64,000 bases of DNA. It comes from an uncultured Saprospiraceae bacterium (GTDB lineage Bacteria > Bacteroidota > Bacteroidia > Chitinophagales > Saprospiraceae). Below are positions 43,616 through 53,000 of this stretch, one piece after another. Position numbers and translations under genes: made by a program. The stretch is from contig CALGLU010000045.1 in NCBI GenBank assembly GCA_937959275.1, positions 1-64,000 of the forward strand, read 5' to 3'. The notes beneath the pieces were generated by a model that saw only the letters and a list, made by a program, of their open reading frames with translations, did not search any database and was not told where the DNA came from. Within the stretch, counting starts at the first letter, position 1. The number at the start of each line of letters is the position of its first letter.

Positions 43616-43874
43616 ATTTCTCTTAGATCATTTTGTAAGTCTATGATAAATGTAAGCAACTCTTTCTTTTTATTCAGAATGGTCTTTTTTAGTTGAATAG
43701 AAAATGACATTCATGATGGCTAAGCGGTTAATTGGGCAGCTTCATACTTTCGCTTGATTAACCCATACGGCGCGTTTAATCCGAACATTCTATTGTTATT
43801 GTTTTGTCAATATGCCATCAATAGCCAAAAATTCAAAATGACTGACTAACTTAGTTCTTATAAAATATGACAAT

Positions 43875-44981
43875 ATGAAGCATTTATATTTCTTGATGGC
43901 CTTGATCTTTATGTTTGACCTATCAGCTCAGCGTAGAGAGCCACTCGATATCACTGTTGATTTTGAATCTTATGATCCACCCTCAACACTCGTCGTACCT
44001 GAGCATCCAGTCACGCAGGCTAAGTTTCCATTTATTGATGTGCATAGTCACCATTGGGGATTGGGAGATATGGATATTTCAGAACTCATTGGCACTATGG
44101 ATGCAATGAATATGAAGATTATTGTGAACCTCAGTGGGCGCGGCGCTGAACGATTGATGAAGATGAAAAACAATATCGTCAAACAAGGCTACGAGAATCG
44201 AGTGATCAATTTTACAAATATTGAGTTGAGAAGTATACTCGAACCAGACTGGGCAGAGGAGACGGTTAAACAATTAGAATTTGATGTCAAGCAGGGTGAT
44301 GCACGGGGGCTCAAAATTTATAAGAGTCAAGGGATGACTAATACGGATAGTTTGGGCAATCGGATAAGTATCAATGATCCTCGGATTGATCCTGTCTGGG
44401 CAAAGTGTGGTGAGCTAGGTATTCCTGTGTTGATTCATTCGGCAGATCCTAAATCATTTTGGAATCCACATGATAGCCTAAACGAAAGATGGCTTGAATT
44501 AAAACTAAGACCTGGTAGAAAAAGAGATGCCAATAATCCAGCCTCTTGGGAAACAATTATAGCTGAGCAACACGACATGTTTAGAAAACATCCTGGCACC
44601 ACATTTATTAATGCGCATATGGGCTGGTATCCCAATAATTTACAAAAATTAGGAGAGCTTCTTGATGACATTCCGAATATGTATGTCGAAATAGGAGCAG
44701 TCATTGCCGAGCTTGGACGCCAACCGAGAAATGCCAAGAAATTCTTTATTAAATATCAGGATCGAGTCATGTTTGGAAAAGACTCCTACAGACCTGAAGA
44801 ATTTCCAACGTACTTTAGAGTGCTAGAAACGGATGACGAGTATTTCCCTTACTACAAGCGATATCACGCATTTTGGAAAATGTATGGTCTGGATTTGTCA
44901 GACGAGGTATTAAAAAAATTGTATTATCAGAACGCCTTAAAGGTAATCCCTGGACTTGATGCTTCGTTGTTTGAGGATTAA
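43875..44981 (+). CDS. Exported metal-dependent hydrolase of the amidohydrolase family
   Basis: A 368-residue protein with a signal peptide (MKHLYFLMALIFMFDLSAQ). The HSHHWG at the first strand, FINAHMGWYPNN with a later His, and FGKDSYRPEEF with the Asp follow amidohydrolase-2 (PF04909) enzymes, which include decarboxylases and lactonases. IPVLIHSADPKSFW marks another metal-ligand His. It is the first of four close same-strand genes; the esterase begins 11 bp after its stop. Confidence 0.8.
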   Translation: MKHLYFLMALIFMFDLSAQRREPLDITVDFESYDPPSTLVVPEHPVTQAKFPFIDVHSHHWGLGDMDISELIGTMDAMNMKIIVNLSGRGAERLMKMKNNIVKQGYENRVINFTNIELRSILEPDWAEETVKQLEFDVKQGDARGLKIYKSQGMTNTDSLGNRISINDPRIDPVWAKCGELGIPVLIHSADPKSFWNPHDSLNERWLELKLRPGRKRDANNPASWETIIAEQHDMFRKHPGTTFINAHMGWYPNNLQKLGELLDDIPNMYVEIGAVIAELGRQPRNAKKFFIKYQDRVMFGKDSYRPEEFPTYFRVLETDDEYFPYYKRYHAFWKMYGLDLSDEVLKKLYYQNALKVIPGLDASLFED

Positions 44982-44992
44982 ATAAATTCTTC

Positions 44993-45886
44993 ATGTTTAA
45001 GAAAAGAATACTCCAATTTATTGTTGCCCTTGTGATCATGGGTTTATTGAAATATGGCTATGAGAAAATAAAACAATTTCAAAAAGCCAAACAGCATGAA
45101 GCATATGTTGCCACTTTGGTACACACAGCATCGCCGCAAGTTCAGATTCTAGAGGATATAATTCAAGTTGATTATTTAAATCAGACTAGAACTCTGAGTC
45201 TGTATTTGCCTAAACATTATCATCAGGATACAGTTTCATATCCAGTATTCTATTTTCTTGATGGTCAATCCTTATTTGATGAAAAGATATTAGAAGGTGC
45301 CGAATGGCAGATTGATGAAGTCTTAGATAGTATTGCTGCAGCGGGAGGCCCAGAGGCGATTGTCGTAGGTATTTATAGTGCAGAAGATAGACTGACGGAG
45401 TACAAGCCATTCTTATCGCCACATCTACCAAAAGAAAAAGTGGTGACTGGTGTCGAGCATGCTGAATGGATTGCAACTGATGTCAAGCAGTGGGTAGATC
45501 AAACTTACCGCACAAAGCATGAAGTCGATCATACATATATTGGAGGGGCATCATTGGGTGGCTTGATGTCTTATTATATGATCACGACATTTCCAGATAT
45601 CTATGGTGGTGCGATTGTGTTCTCTCCTTCTTTTTGGGTTAATGATAAAGTCTACGAATTGGATGATCAGGTAACTGATTTTTCTTCAAAACGCATATTT
45701 TTAAATGCTGGTGAAATAGAGAAACCAACTGTTGAATCCGTAGAGAAAATGTATGCCATTCTGAAAGATCGTGGCATGACAAATGATAATTTAAATATGG
45801 ATGTTGAATTAGATGAGGGACATTGGCATATGACCTGGCGCAAAGGGTTTAAGAAAGCATTTCCTTGGATATTAGGCAATCAATAA
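44993..45886 (+). CDS. Alpha/beta-hydrolase esterase
   Basis: A 297-residue protein with an N-terminal membrane anchor or signal (RILQFIVALVIMGLLKYGY). The nucleophile elbow is GGASLGGLMSYY, and the catalytic His is probably in DEGHWHMTWRKGF. Blocks such as TRTLSLYLPKHYH and YPVFYFLDGQSLFDE place it in the putative esterase/Fes-like (PF00756) group, which includes enterochelin and feruloyl esterases. It is 11 bp after the amidohydrolase gene and 22 bp before the NTF2-like gene, so these are likely one operon. Confidence 0.85.
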   Translation: MFKKRILQFIVALVIMGLLKYGYEKIKQFQKAKQHEAYVATLVHTASPQVQILEDIIQVDYLNQTRTLSLYLPKHYHQDTVSYPVFYFLDGQSLFDEKILEGAEWQIDEVLDSIAAAGGPEAIVVGIYSAEDRLTEYKPFLSPHLPKEKVVTGVEHAEWIATDVKQWVDQTYRTKHEVDHTYIGGASLGGLMSYYMITTFPDIYGGAIVFSPSFWVNDKVYELDDQVTDFSSKRIFLNAGEIEKPTVESVEKMYAILKDRGMTNDNLNMDVELDEGHWHMTWRKGFKKAFPWILGNQ

Positions 45887-45908
45887 TTGGCAGAATAAAA
45901 TAAAATGT

Positions 45909-46370
45909 ATGAAAAATAATCTGATACTAAGCTTGATATTCATCCTTGCAATGAGTGTCAATAGTTATTCTCAATTCGATGATAGATCTCAAATCATTGC
46001 TAACATCAAACAAATGTTTGAAGGGATGCGACAGGTGGATTCTACGATGCTCATTCCTCTGTTTGAATCAGATGCTAAATTAGAATCTGTATTTTTTAAT
46101 AAAAATGGAGAAACAGAAAGTCGATCATCAGAGATAGCAGGATTTATCACCGCTGTTGGCCAACCGAGAGAGCAATTGTGGGATGAGCGCATACATCATT
46201 ACGATATCAATATTGATGGTCCCTTAGCCGTTGCTTGGACACCGTATTCTTTTTATGTGGATGATACCTTATCCCATTGTGGTGTCAATGTATTTACCTT
46301 TATCAAGCAGGGAAGTGAATGGAAAATCAGACAGATTCGAGATACCAGAAAAAAAGCAGATTGTCAATGA
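45909..46370 (+). CDS. Exported NTF2/SnoaL-like protein
   Basis: A 153-residue protein with a signal peptide (LILSLIFILAMSVNSYSQ). FEGMRQVDSTMLIPLFESDAKLESVF, ESRSSEIAGFITAVG and HHYDINIDGPLAVAWTPYSFYVDD are typical of DUF4440/NTF2-like domains, which bind small molecules or act as simple catalysts. Its stop overlaps the next gene's ATG by 4 bp (ATGA), so the two are coupled. Confidence 0.75.
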   Translation: MKNNLILSLIFILAMSVNSYSQFDDRSQIIANIKQMFEGMRQVDSTMLIPLFESDAKLESVFFNKNGETESRSSEIAGFITAVGQPREQLWDERIHHYDINIDGPLAVAWTPYSFYVDDTLSHCGVNVFTFIKQGSEWKIRQIRDTRKKADCQ

Positions 46371-46792
46371 GCTATTTTTCACTTTTGTTTTTCTGTATAG
46401 GATTTGCCTTTCTTGGACAAGCGCAATCCTTAAATGATTTTCAATGGCAAAATAGATTGATCATCATTTATGAAAAATCAGATCAATTGTCTGATAAAGG
46501 AGACATTCAAGAACGAACATTAGTATTCAATACATCAAAATTAGAAGAACGAAAGCTCAGCGTATTCAGATATAACGGTGCTAGACTCAAAACCGTATTT
46601 CCAGATAAACAGGAACTAAAAATTAAAGAACTGGGCCTAAGTTTTAACAACGATTATGAAATGATATTGATTGGTCTCGATGGATCGATTAAGAAGCGCT
46701 TCACATCAATAAAGAGTCCTGAATGGATATTTGATTATATCGATTCAATGCCGATGCGGCAAAGCGAAATCAGGAACAAAAAGGGGAATTAA
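46367..46792 (+). CDS. Exported DUF4174-like protein
   Basis: A 141-residue protein. The ATG at 46367 overlaps the upstream stop and gives a normal signal peptide (SLLFFCIGFAFLGQAQ); an earlier frame start at 46319 lies within the upstream gene and is rejected. The body (SLNDFQWQNRLIIIYEKSD, EMILIGLDGSIKKRFTSIKSPEWIFDYIDSMPMRQSE) fits the DUF4174 family, with a thioredoxin-like fold but no CxxC. It ends the four-gene operon. Confidence 0.75.
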   Translation: MSYFSLLFFCIGFAFLGQAQSLNDFQWQNRLIIIYEKSDQLSDKGDIQERTLVFNTSKLEERKLSVFRYNGARLKTVFPDKQELKIKELGLSFNNDYEMILIGLDGSIKKRFTSIKSPEWIFDYIDSMPMRQSEIRNKKGN

Positions 46793-46855
46793 AATCATTA
46801 AACACATAAGACACATTAGACCTGTGGTACTTGGACAAGACAAATAAGAATAAAA

Positions 46856-46998
46856 CTATGTGCTCTATCATCCTATGTGTTTGAAAATATCTATGTGCAC
46901 TATGTGCCTATGTGTTTCAAAAGAAATCTATGTGCCCTATCATCCTATGTGGTTCAAGAAATCTATGTGCCCTATGTGCCTATGTGGTTCAAAAAACC
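46856..46998. repeat. Four tandem units of 35-37 bp rich in CTATGTG
   Basis: Units begin with CTATGTGC at 46856, 46891, 46928 and 46963, with a partial fifth at 46998. They alternate between two variants, with CATCCTATGTG or GTGCCTATGTG in the middle. Each ends in GTTTCAA or GGTTCAA plus an A-rich stretch. The array lies between the converging DUF4174-like and fadD genes. Frames through it only translate the repeat. Confidence 0.85.
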
Positions 46999-47018
46999 TA
47001 AGTGCCCAATACCATCAA

Positions 47019-48680
47019 CTACATATCCCTCAACTCGCGCCGCAAGATCTTCCCCACATTCGACTTCGGCAGGTCATCTTTAAATTCAATCTGCTTAGGC
47101 ACTTTATAACCAGTAAGATTCTCTTTGCAATGCGCAATCACCTCATCTTCTTTTAATGACTTATCTGATTTGACAATAAAGACTTTGACGACTTCACCAG
47201 ATTTGTCATCAGGCACGCCAATGGCAGCCACCTCTAACACTTTCGGATGCATCGAAATCACATCCTCGATCTCGTTAGGATAGACATTAAATCCAGAGAC
47301 AAGGATCATATCTTTTTTACGATCGACAATGCGCAAATATCCACTCTCATCCATAATCCCAATATCGCCAGTATTCAGCCAGCCATCTGCTGTGATCGTA
47401 TTGGCAGTTTCTTCAGGCCGATTGTAATAGCCTTTCATCACTTGAGGACCTTGGACCTGTATTTCACCACGCTCACCAATGGGCATCACTTCACCATCAT
47501 CGGATACAATTCTCACATTGGTAGACGGAACAGGTATGCCCACTGTACCAAGCTTAATAATATCTCGAGGACTAGAAGTAATCACAGGCGACGCTTCTGT
47601 CATCCCATAGCCTTCTCCAATCAAATTTCCAGTCAATATTTTCCAGTCATTCGCTACAGCTGACTGCAATGCCGTCCCTCCTGCTGAGGCAAATTCTAAA
47701 TGTGAAAAATCCAACTTCTTAAAGTCTTCATTATTATTTAGCGCATTGTATAAGGTATTCACTCCAGTGAGCCCTGTGATTTTATAGCGAGTAAATTCTT
47801 TGACAACAGTTGACAAATCTCTTGGATTCACAACGAGCACAGATAAAGCACCCAGATCCATCATCGCTAGGCAATTACACGTAAAGGCGAAAATGTGGTA
47901 CAAGGGTAGAGGAGCCAGGACAATTGTTTCCTTACTCTTATCGACATACGGATCCAGAAACGCTCTGATTTGTAACAGATTGGCAACCAAATTTCGATTG
48001 GTTAACATCGCACCTTTGCTTACGCCTGTTGTACCACCAGTATATTGATGGACAATCACATCTTCAGGATTTCGTGGAATATCTGCTAGTTTAAAACTTT
48101 TCCCTTGTTTTAGTGCCGCCTTAAATTCTACTGTATTTGGCAATTCAAATTTTGGCACCATCCGCTTCAAATTCTTAACTGCAAAATTGACCATGCTGCC
48201 TTTTAAGCCAAGCATCTCGCCGATCGTCGTCGTGATAATTACTTTAATATTTGTCTTTGGTAATATCTTTTCAAGATTAGCCGCAAAATTTTCAGCAATG
48301 ACAATCCCCTTGACATCACTATCCGTGAATTGATGCTCCATTTCTCTTGGCGTGTATAATGGATTGGTATTCACGACAATCAATCCTGCTTTCAATGCAC
48401 CAATCAAAGCAATGGGGTATTGCGGTAAATTCGGCATCATGATCGCAAACTTGTCTCCTCGCTCAAGGCCTCTGGATTGAAGGTAAGCACCAAATTGAGT
48501 GCTCAGCTTTTCAATCTCTCCATAGGTCAATTCTGTCCCCATCAGCGAAAAAGCAGGCTTCTTCTTATGCTCTTCACATTTCTTACTGACAAAATCGACA
48601 ACTGATTGATAGGCGGAAGGATCAATGTTGGCAGGAATGCCCCCAGGATAGATATTTAACCACGGTCTTTCTGTACTCAT
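47019..48680 (-). CDS. fadD: Long-chain fatty acid-CoA ligase
   Basis: A 553-residue adenylate-forming enzyme. The P-loop YTGGTTGVSKGAM (about residues 214-226), the GYGMTEASPV motif, WLNTGDIGIMDESGYLRIVDRKKDMI and the C-terminal Lys in LPKSNVGKILRREL are all intact. It activates fatty acids to acyl-CoA for degradation or phospholipid use. The length and motifs match E. coli FadD (about 561 residues). Confidence 0.93.
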   Translation of the reverse strand: MSTERPWLNIYPGGIPANIDPSAYQSVVDFVSKKCEEHKKKPAFSLMGTELTYGEIEKLSTQFGAYLQSRGLERGDKFAIMMPNLPQYPIALIGALKAGLIVVNTNPLYTPREMEHQFTDSDVKGIVIAENFAANLEKILPKTNIKVIITTTIGEMLGLKGSMVNFAVKNLKRMVPKFELPNTVEFKAALKQGKSFKLADIPRNPEDVIVHQYTGGTTGVSKGAMLTNRNLVANLLQIRAFLDPYVDKSKETIVLAPLPLYHIFAFTCNCLAMMDLGALSVLVVNPRDLSTVVKEFTRYKITGLTGVNTLYNALNNNEDFKKLDFSHLEFASAGGTALQSAVANDWKILTGNLIGEGYGMTEASPVITSSPRDIIKLGTVGIPVPSTNVRIVSDDGEVMPIGERGEIQVQGPQVMKGYYNRPEETANTITADGWLNTGDIGIMDESGYLRIVDRKKDMILVSGFNVYPNEIEDVISMHPKVLEVAAIGVPDDKSGEVVKVFIVKSDKSLKEDEVIAHCKENLTGYKVPKQIEFKDDLPKSNVGKILRRELRDM

Positions 48681-48770
48681 CGTATGACTTTAATTGTTAT
48701 CTACAAGTTTACAGATTTTAAAAGTGATTTTATAATGTATGTTGAAATCAATTGCTCTTCCCCAATCAAT

Positions 48771-48797
48771 GCCGCTGTTGGTCTCCGAACCAACGCC
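48771..48797. repeat. TTGGTCTCCGAACCAA repeat, copy 2
   Basis: Second copy of the 16-base string TTGGTCTCCGAACCAA seen at 18972-18998, again flanked by GCCG on the left and GCC on the right. It lies in the 124-bp gap between fadD and the flavoenzyme gene. Confidence 0.7.
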
Positions 48798-48804
48798 ATT
48801 GCTT

Positions 48805-49938
48805 TCATCTAAGCCCCAAAAACCCAACAGGTAAGTCACTGCTGCCTGCAACGACCAAGTCCTTCAGCAACTCTCCCACCATCGGCACAAACTTAAAGCC
48901 ATGCCCACTAAACCCACAGGCTACGATAACGGATTGATCATGATCAGGTAAGAAGTCAATAATAAAATCTTCATCTGGAGAATAGTTATACAGACAGGTT
49001 TTAGTATAGGCGATCTCTCCCTCCAAAGAAGGCATATAGGTTTTAAGAAAGAAGTGAAGTGGTTCGATTTCTTCCATCGAGGCTTGTTTCGCTTTTTGCT
49101 CTGGCTTTATGTCAAGGCCATGCGCATGGTAGGCAATCTTGAAGCTTGGATCAGGGCTATCAAGGAGAGGAAAGCCGTAAAACATACCGTCATATGCCGG
49201 ATCAGTAATAGACCAACAACTAAACTTGTCTTTTTTAAATTGATTCGCGTGTTTTGGCTTGTACCATAGCAGAGCTTGTTGAGTCGTTTGCAGTGTGCCA
49301 GTAAGTTGAGGGATGAGTTGTTGTGTCCAGGCGCCTGAAGTGAAGACTATTTTTTTTGCTTGATACGTGCCTTTGTCTGTTATACATTCGACAATCCCGT
49401 TTTTCTGGTTCCAGCTGAGTAGCTTTTCTTGTTCTTTGATGTCAGCGCCATGATGTGTAGCAAGATCAACATAGCAATTGATGGTGAGTTCAGGTTGTAC
49501 AAATCCAGCATCTGGCTCAAACAGACATTCATAATGATCGGGTATGGTGAAAGGTGTAAAGCGAACTTGGCTGTCTTTTGGCGAAACGATTTCTATGGGT
49601 AGATTATAGAGTTGTGATGATTTTCGAACTCCTGAAGTTTGCGCGCTGTCTGTTTCTCCAAAGTAGACTATGCCTGTTTTGTGAAACAGCTTCTTGCCTG
49701 ACACCTCTTCTAAGTGATCCCAGTTTTGATAAGCTCTTTTAAGTAAAGGCACATAATCGGGGTCTTCAAAATAGGCCATCCGTACAAATCTACTTTCTCC
49801 AGTATGTGAACCTTTTTCATGAGGTAAAGTAAACTGCTCTAAACCAAGTACCTTCAAACCTGATTTTGCTAAATAGTAGCAACTTGCCGAACCCATTGAG
49901 CCCACGCCGATTACGATGACATCATATATGTGATTCAT
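48805..49938 (-). CDS. Monomeric sarcosine oxidase/N-methyltryptophan oxidase-like flavoenzyme
   Basis: A 377-residue FAD amine oxidase. The dinucleotide-binding motif is VIGVGSMGSASCYYLAKSG. The covalent-FAD Cys is at residue 315 in YTKTCLYNYSPDEDF, matching the equivalent site in monomeric sarcosine oxidase, and GFSGHGFKFVPMVGELLKDL is the conserved C-terminal block. It oxidises an N-methyl or secondary amino acid, giving H2O2. The substrate could be sarcosine, N-methyl-tryptophan or another amine. Confidence 0.88.
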   Translation of the reverse strand: MNHIYDVIVIGVGSMGSASCYYLAKSGLKVLGLEQFTLPHEKGSHTGESRFVRMAYFEDPDYVPLLKRAYQNWDHLEEVSGKKLFHKTGIVYFGETDSAQTSGVRKSSQLYNLPIEIVSPKDSQVRFTPFTIPDHYECLFEPDAGFVQPELTINCYVDLATHHGADIKEQEKLLSWNQKNGIVECITDKGTYQAKKIVFTSGAWTQQLIPQLTGTLQTTQQALLWYKPKHANQFKKDKFSCWSITDPAYDGMFYGFPLLDSPDPSFKIAYHAHGLDIKPEQKAKQASMEEIEPLHFFLKTYMPSLEGEIAYTKTCLYNYSPDEDFIIDFLPDHDQSVIVACGFSGHGFKFVPMVGELLKDLVVAGSSDLPVGFLGLR

Positions 49939-50077
49939 GTCTTATGCTTAATTTTCTTAAATTGTAAAATCAAAAATCTTGATGAAAAGATAAGCTTTTA
50001 CATGATTCTTGTGTTAATAGCATGAACTAAGAATGTAAGCTACTCAAGCATACAGTCTTATATGTTTTTACTTCCAT

Positions 50078-53000
50078 ATGAATTCAAATATCTATCTGCA
50101 ATTAATGGCAATCACAATACGGCTAAGGAAGTGCTTGCTCTTTGCTTTTTTGATAGGTTTTACGATTCATTGTTCCGCTCAATCAAGACAATTCCAACAC
50201 CTCACTTCAAATGAAGGCATTTCACAGAGCGAGGTGTATTCCTTTTTAGAAGATTCGCATGGCTTTATTTGGTTTGGGACAGTAGATGGATTGAATAGAT
50301 ACGATGGGTATCAAGTGACCACATTTCATACAGATAAGAATAACCTTAACTCAATTACAAACAACACAATAAGATGTTTAGCCGAAGACGAATTAGGTAG
50401 GATCTGGATTGGGACTGATGATGGATTAAGTGTGTATGATGAAGAATTAGAAGAAATACATCAAATACATTTAAAAAGCTATACCGATACTCGATTATCG
50501 ATAAATGCCGCGCTAGTCGACAACGGCAAGCTCTATATTGGCACTTCGAAGGGATTGTTAATGTTGGATGTTGAACCGACTGATTTGATAGAGATCGAAG
50601 AAAGTGTTTATAATATTAACATACCGAATGATAGAGCAGATCGTGATGTAGTCGCTTGTAAACAAAGTCTGTCTGGAGATGTTTGGGTGACAACATCTAA
50701 GAATGTGTACCAGCTCAGTTATGCACAAGAGAATCGTGCTCCAGAGTTGGATCTCATTTTAGAATTAGAAGATATACTACCTGATCTTCGAGATATCGAA
50801 GAAGATGGTTTTGGCAATTTATGGGTCGTATCACACGATAATGGCTTTATGAGGTATCATCCAAGGACTGAAAAGTTGAAACACTTTACAACCGAGTCAG
50901 TGAACAATGATCAGATATCCAATAAAATTTCTTGTGTCACAATAGATCAGTTAGGCCATTTATGGATTGGTACACATGACAAAGGATTATTGTATTTGGA
51001 TAAAGATCTTTTAAATACTGAATCACCAAAATTTCAACGTATAAAGCACGACCCACATAATGATAGAAGTTTAAACTCCAATCTTATTTATTCTCTATAT
51101 GTTTCAAAAGATAATTTGTTATGGATCGGTACAATTGGTTCTGGCATTAATATTTATGATCCCAACAGAAAGCCATTCCAATACTATAATCTTGAGAATG
51201 CCACTTTACAGTCATTACAGGGTACAAATTTTGTAAGAGCAGTTTATGCTGACCTTGATGACAATATTTGGATCGGCACGCACAACAATGGCTTATTTAT
51301 TCTCAATAGAGGACAGCAAGATAAAATAACTAAAGTTGGATTCGGTTCAGAACCCGTTTTTCATATCAATGATGCAGGAAAAGGGAATAGCTTGGTTTGT
51401 GCTGGGAGTGGTATTCATCTTGTCAAAAGAACAAACCGTTCTTTACAAATAGTCAGTACTAAGTTAATTGGGCCAAGCTTTTATACAACAGCCGTTGAGG
51501 ATGGCATTTTTTGGGTAGCTACTCTATATGGCTTAAAAAAATGTAGAGTATCCAATAATGAAATTATTATAGAACAAGAAATTACGACAAATACAAATCC
51601 TTCTGTGTCTCTGGATAATTGTCGAGTGCTTTATTTTAGTAAAGACACAGGTGAGCTATTTATTGGTACCGAAGGAGGAGGCTTAACGGTAGTGCATCTA
51701 GATGACAATCAAAACCCAATACATAGCAATGTGTACACAAAAGCTGATGCAGCTGATAGCTTGAGTAATAATTACATTCGGTCAATAATTAAAAGTTCTT
51801 CTGCAGATATATGGATAGGTACATATGAGGGTTTAAATAAAATGAATATTAATCCCAATACTGGAAAAGCTAGCTTTAAGAGCTACACCAAAAATGAAGG
51901 CTTGCCCAACAATACGATACAATCAATCGTCGAGGACCAGCAGAAAAATTTATGGATCGGTACGAATCAAGGATTGTGCAAATTTAATCCAGAAACAGAA
52001 GTCTTTACTCTATTTAGTGTAAATGATGGCATACAAAGTAACGAATTTTCTGAGCACGCCATTTTTAAAAAATCGGATAATGAGATCATTATTGGAGGAA
52101 TCAATGGAATCAATTTATTCTATCCTCAACAAATCGCATCTCACGAAAATACTCCAAACACAACCTTAACTGATTTTTATCTTTTTAATAAAAGAATTCG
52201 AGCTAAGCAAAAAACGGCGGATAGCGATCATACACCTTTACGTAAAAGTATTTCCTTAAGCGATTCCATTATGTTAAAGCCTAGTCAGAATAGCTTTGGT
52301 TTTGAATTTTCGGCCATGGTGTTTAACTCGCCAGAGAAAATTCGATATGCTTATATGTTGGACGGATTTGATATAGATTGGAATGTAACTGATGCGAATA
52401 ATCGAAAGGCAAATTATACCAATCTAGCTTATGGAGACTATGTGTTTAAAGTGAAGGCAACCAATAACGATGGCGAATGGGAGAAGACACCAAAACACAT
52501 TTTTGTATCAATCCAAACTCCTTTTTATTATACACCCTTGGCTTTGGTATTGTATGCTCTTTTGGCATTTCTTGCCTTTATCTTCTTTGCCAATTATTCT
52601 GTGCTAAGAGCGACGACAAAAGAAAAAATCTTATTAGATAATTTTCACAATAAAAGACTTAGAGAATTAGAGGAATTAAGAACGCGCTTTTTTATAAATG
52701 TATCTCACGATTTGAGAACTCCGCTTACATTAATTAGCAGTCCATTAGACGTCATTCAAAAAGATAGTGCTTTGCCACCTGAACTAAAAGGTACATTAAA
52801 CTTGGTACAGCGAAATGTCAAAAAATTGAAAGACATGACAGAGCAGCTACTAGACTTGAGTAAGGCAGAGACAGGGAGCCTTGTTCCAAAGCTCAAAAAT
52901 GTAGACATCGTTTCGTTTGTACAAAGTGAAGCTTTACTTTTTGAACAAGCCTTTAAAAATAAAAATATTGATCTCTTGATCTCGAGTGATGAAGAGTCTT

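Noticed and set aside
46856-46998. Possible CRISPR array
   Set aside because: Units of 35-37 bp are contiguous, with no separate spacer segments, and show gradual divergence; no cas genes are present.
46860-47156. 98- and 68-codon frames over the CTATGTG repeats
   Set aside because: The products only mirror the tandem repeat, with Met/Cys/Tyr/Pro words, and overlap the 3' end of fadD.
48752-48937. 61-codon plus-strand frame near the fadD/flavoenzyme gap
   Set aside because: It covers the 16-base repeat and the antisense end of the flavoenzyme; no domain or start signal.
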